From Planctomycetaceae bacterium (lineage in GTDB: Bacteria > Planctomycetota > Planctomycetia > Pirellulales > Pirellulaceae), in assembly GCA_024642765.1 (NCBI GenBank), contig JAHEAM010000002.1, forward strand, positions 1 through 34,615: a stretch of 34,615 bases of DNA. The letters are read 5' to 3'. Positions 33,649 through 34,615 of this stretch are shown in pieces. The translations under genes were made by a program, and so were the position numbers. The notes under the pieces were generated by a model. The model saw nothing but the letters and a program-made list of their open reading frames with translations, was not told where the DNA came from and searched no databases. Positions within the stretch are counted from its first letter, which is position 1. Each line of letters opens with the position of its first letter.

Positions 33649-34615
33649 ATGCGAATCAATCGGTGGCAGTGTTCCATGCAGATCGTCATCTTTGCGATCG
33701 GTGGATGGTTGTTAAATGCTGCCGAAGCGAACGCACAGTACAATTTGGAGGCAATGAGCAAACTCAATCCACGGATGCCCGCGCCCATGGATTTGGATGC
33801 CGAAAAGTTAACTTCAATGGGATTTCGTCTCTTATCTAGTAAACACTTGGATTTGTGGACAGATATTCCTTCTGCCAAAGCGCAGGATGAACTATCCGCC
33901 GTTTTCGACGCTGCCGTACCGCAGTGGTGTACCTATTTTGATATTAAAGAATCGAAAGCCAGTGCTTGGAAGGTCACCGGTTTTTTGATGCGCGACATCG
34001 ATCGTTTTCGCGAGGCCGGATGTGTGCCAAGTACTGTGCCGCGTTTTCCGGCGGGATACAACCATGGCCATCATTTTTGGGTTTTGGAGCAACCCGGCGA
34101 TTACTACACTCGGCACCTTGTTTTGCACGAGGGGACGCATTCGTTCATGCAGTGGTTCCTCGGTGGCTCGGGGCCAGCGTGGTATAGCGAAGGAATGGCA
34201 GAAATGTTGGGCCTTCATTCTTGGCAAAACGGTGAACTTCAACTTGGTTTCAAGCCCCAACGCAGAGATCAAGTCGACTATTGGGGCCGCCCCAGTTTGA
34301 TTGCGACCGCACGGAAAAATAACAAACTAAAACCACTGGACCAAGTATTCGATTTGGACATTATTCAGTTTCATGACGTCGAAAGTTACGCTTGGTCTTG
34401 GGCGGCGTGTGAATTTTTTAGTCGCCATCCGTTGACCGCTAGTTCGTTCGCTAAAATGACCAATCATGCGGAAGACACGACGCCGGCTTTCAGTACAAAG
34501 CTCAAACGTTTCCTAAAGAAGGATTGGCCGGTCATTGAACGCGATTGGAAGATATTCGTTGAAGAACTTACTTATGGCTCGACATCTGACCTAGCGGCCC
34601 TGAGTGATGTCGTAC
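33649..34615 (+). CDS. Secreted HExxH metallopeptidase-like protein (3' end outside window)
   Basis: Open from the ATG at 33649 to the window edge: 322 residues seen, no stop reached. A GTG at 33637 is an alternative start. The signal peptide has a hydrophobic core around MQIVIFAIGGWLLNAAEA and cleavage near ANAQ. The zinc motif is H160-E-G-T-H164 (LVLHEGTHSFMQWF), followed by YSEGMAEM with E181 or E185 as third ligand, the gluzincin layout. This resembles the DUF1570-like peptidase-MA families common in Planctomycetes. The substrate is unknown. It is transcribed divergently from the binding-protein gene (about 96 bp between starts). Confidence 0.75.
   Translation, partial: MRINRWQCSMQIVIFAIGGWLLNAAEANAQYNLEAMSKLNPRMPAPMDLDAEKLTSMGFRLLSSKHLDLWTDIPSAKAQDELSAVFDAAVPQWCTYFDIKESKASAWKVTGFLMRDIDRFREAGCVPSTVPRFPAGYNHGHHFWVLEQPGDYYTRHLVLHEGTHSFMQWFLGGSGPAWYSEGMAEMLGLHSWQNGELQLGFKPQRRDQVDYWGRPSLIATARKNNKLKPLDQVFDLDIIQFHDVESYAWSWAACEFFSRHPLTASSFAKMTNHAEDTTPAFSTKLKRFLKKDWPVIERDWKIFVEELTYGSTSDLAALSDVV

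Noticed and set aside
1-34615. tRNA, rRNA, CRISPR, insertion sequence or prophage
   Set aside because: Looked for on both strands by eye: no repeat array, transposase, integrase, cloverleaf or rRNA-like segment was seen.

Overview
The window looks like chromosomal DNA of a planctomycete, probably of the Pirellulales/Rhodopirellula type. This rests on a combination of traits rather than on any marker gene. Many starts lack a Shine-Dalgarno sequence. There are many secreted proteins: Asp-box and PQQ-like propellers, a YHYH protein, a YncE/alkaline-phosphatase-like fusion, an EF-hand protein and an HExxH protein. It also has a long NfeD protein and small conserved proteins of a type I associate with this phylum. 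No rRNA, tRNA, CRISPR array, insertion sequence or prophage was seen. The window reads as ordinary core and secretome DNA.

Layout. 1-2861: a truncated GNAT-like acetyltransferase gene (-), a tightly spaced pair of small genes (+), and a secreted Asp-box 'sialidase-like' propeller (-). 3102-6386: an oxidative pentose-phosphate cluster gnd-zwf-pgl that converts glucose-6-P to ribulose-5-P. 6387-7467: a ParA-type ATPase without a ParB partner, preceded by a strong leader hairpin. 7635-10496: a four-helix membrane protein and a long NfeD protein whose protease-like domains seem to lack a nucleophile (both -).

10830-18385 is the centre of the window: phoR, then pstS-pstC-pstA-pstB-phoU-phoB. This is a phosphate sensing and high-affinity uptake module. 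An 11-bp-period direct repeat before pstS is a good candidate PhoB/PhoP operator. PstA carries an unusual loop insertion of about 95 residues. A large secreted YncE/phosphoesterase fusion follows at 18670-21417 and could release phosphate outside the cytoplasm.

21498-25870: the tRNA t6A dehydratase gene tcdA, a decayed fragment of a kynurenine 3-monooxygenase gene (frameshift plus in-frame stop), and a minus-strand pair encoding a YHYH protein and a PQQ-like propeller protein. 26113-30704: a TlpA/thioredoxin-like protein, a secreted Pro/Gly/Arg-rich EF-hand protein, and a response regulator/histidine kinase pair whose sensor domain is also Pro/Arg-rich. Together the last three suggest a cation-responsive envelope signalling cassette. 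30865-34615: a probable outer-membrane beta-barrel protein (-) with a clear intrinsic terminator, a 513-bp non-coding stretch, a solute-binding protein without visible permease (-), and an HExxH metallopeptidase-like protein running off the window end (+).

Nothing here is a clear, wholly new system. The items most worth a second look are the EF-hand/two-component cassette, the PstA insertion, the nucleophile-less NfeD, the KMO pseudogene, and the structured parA leader.
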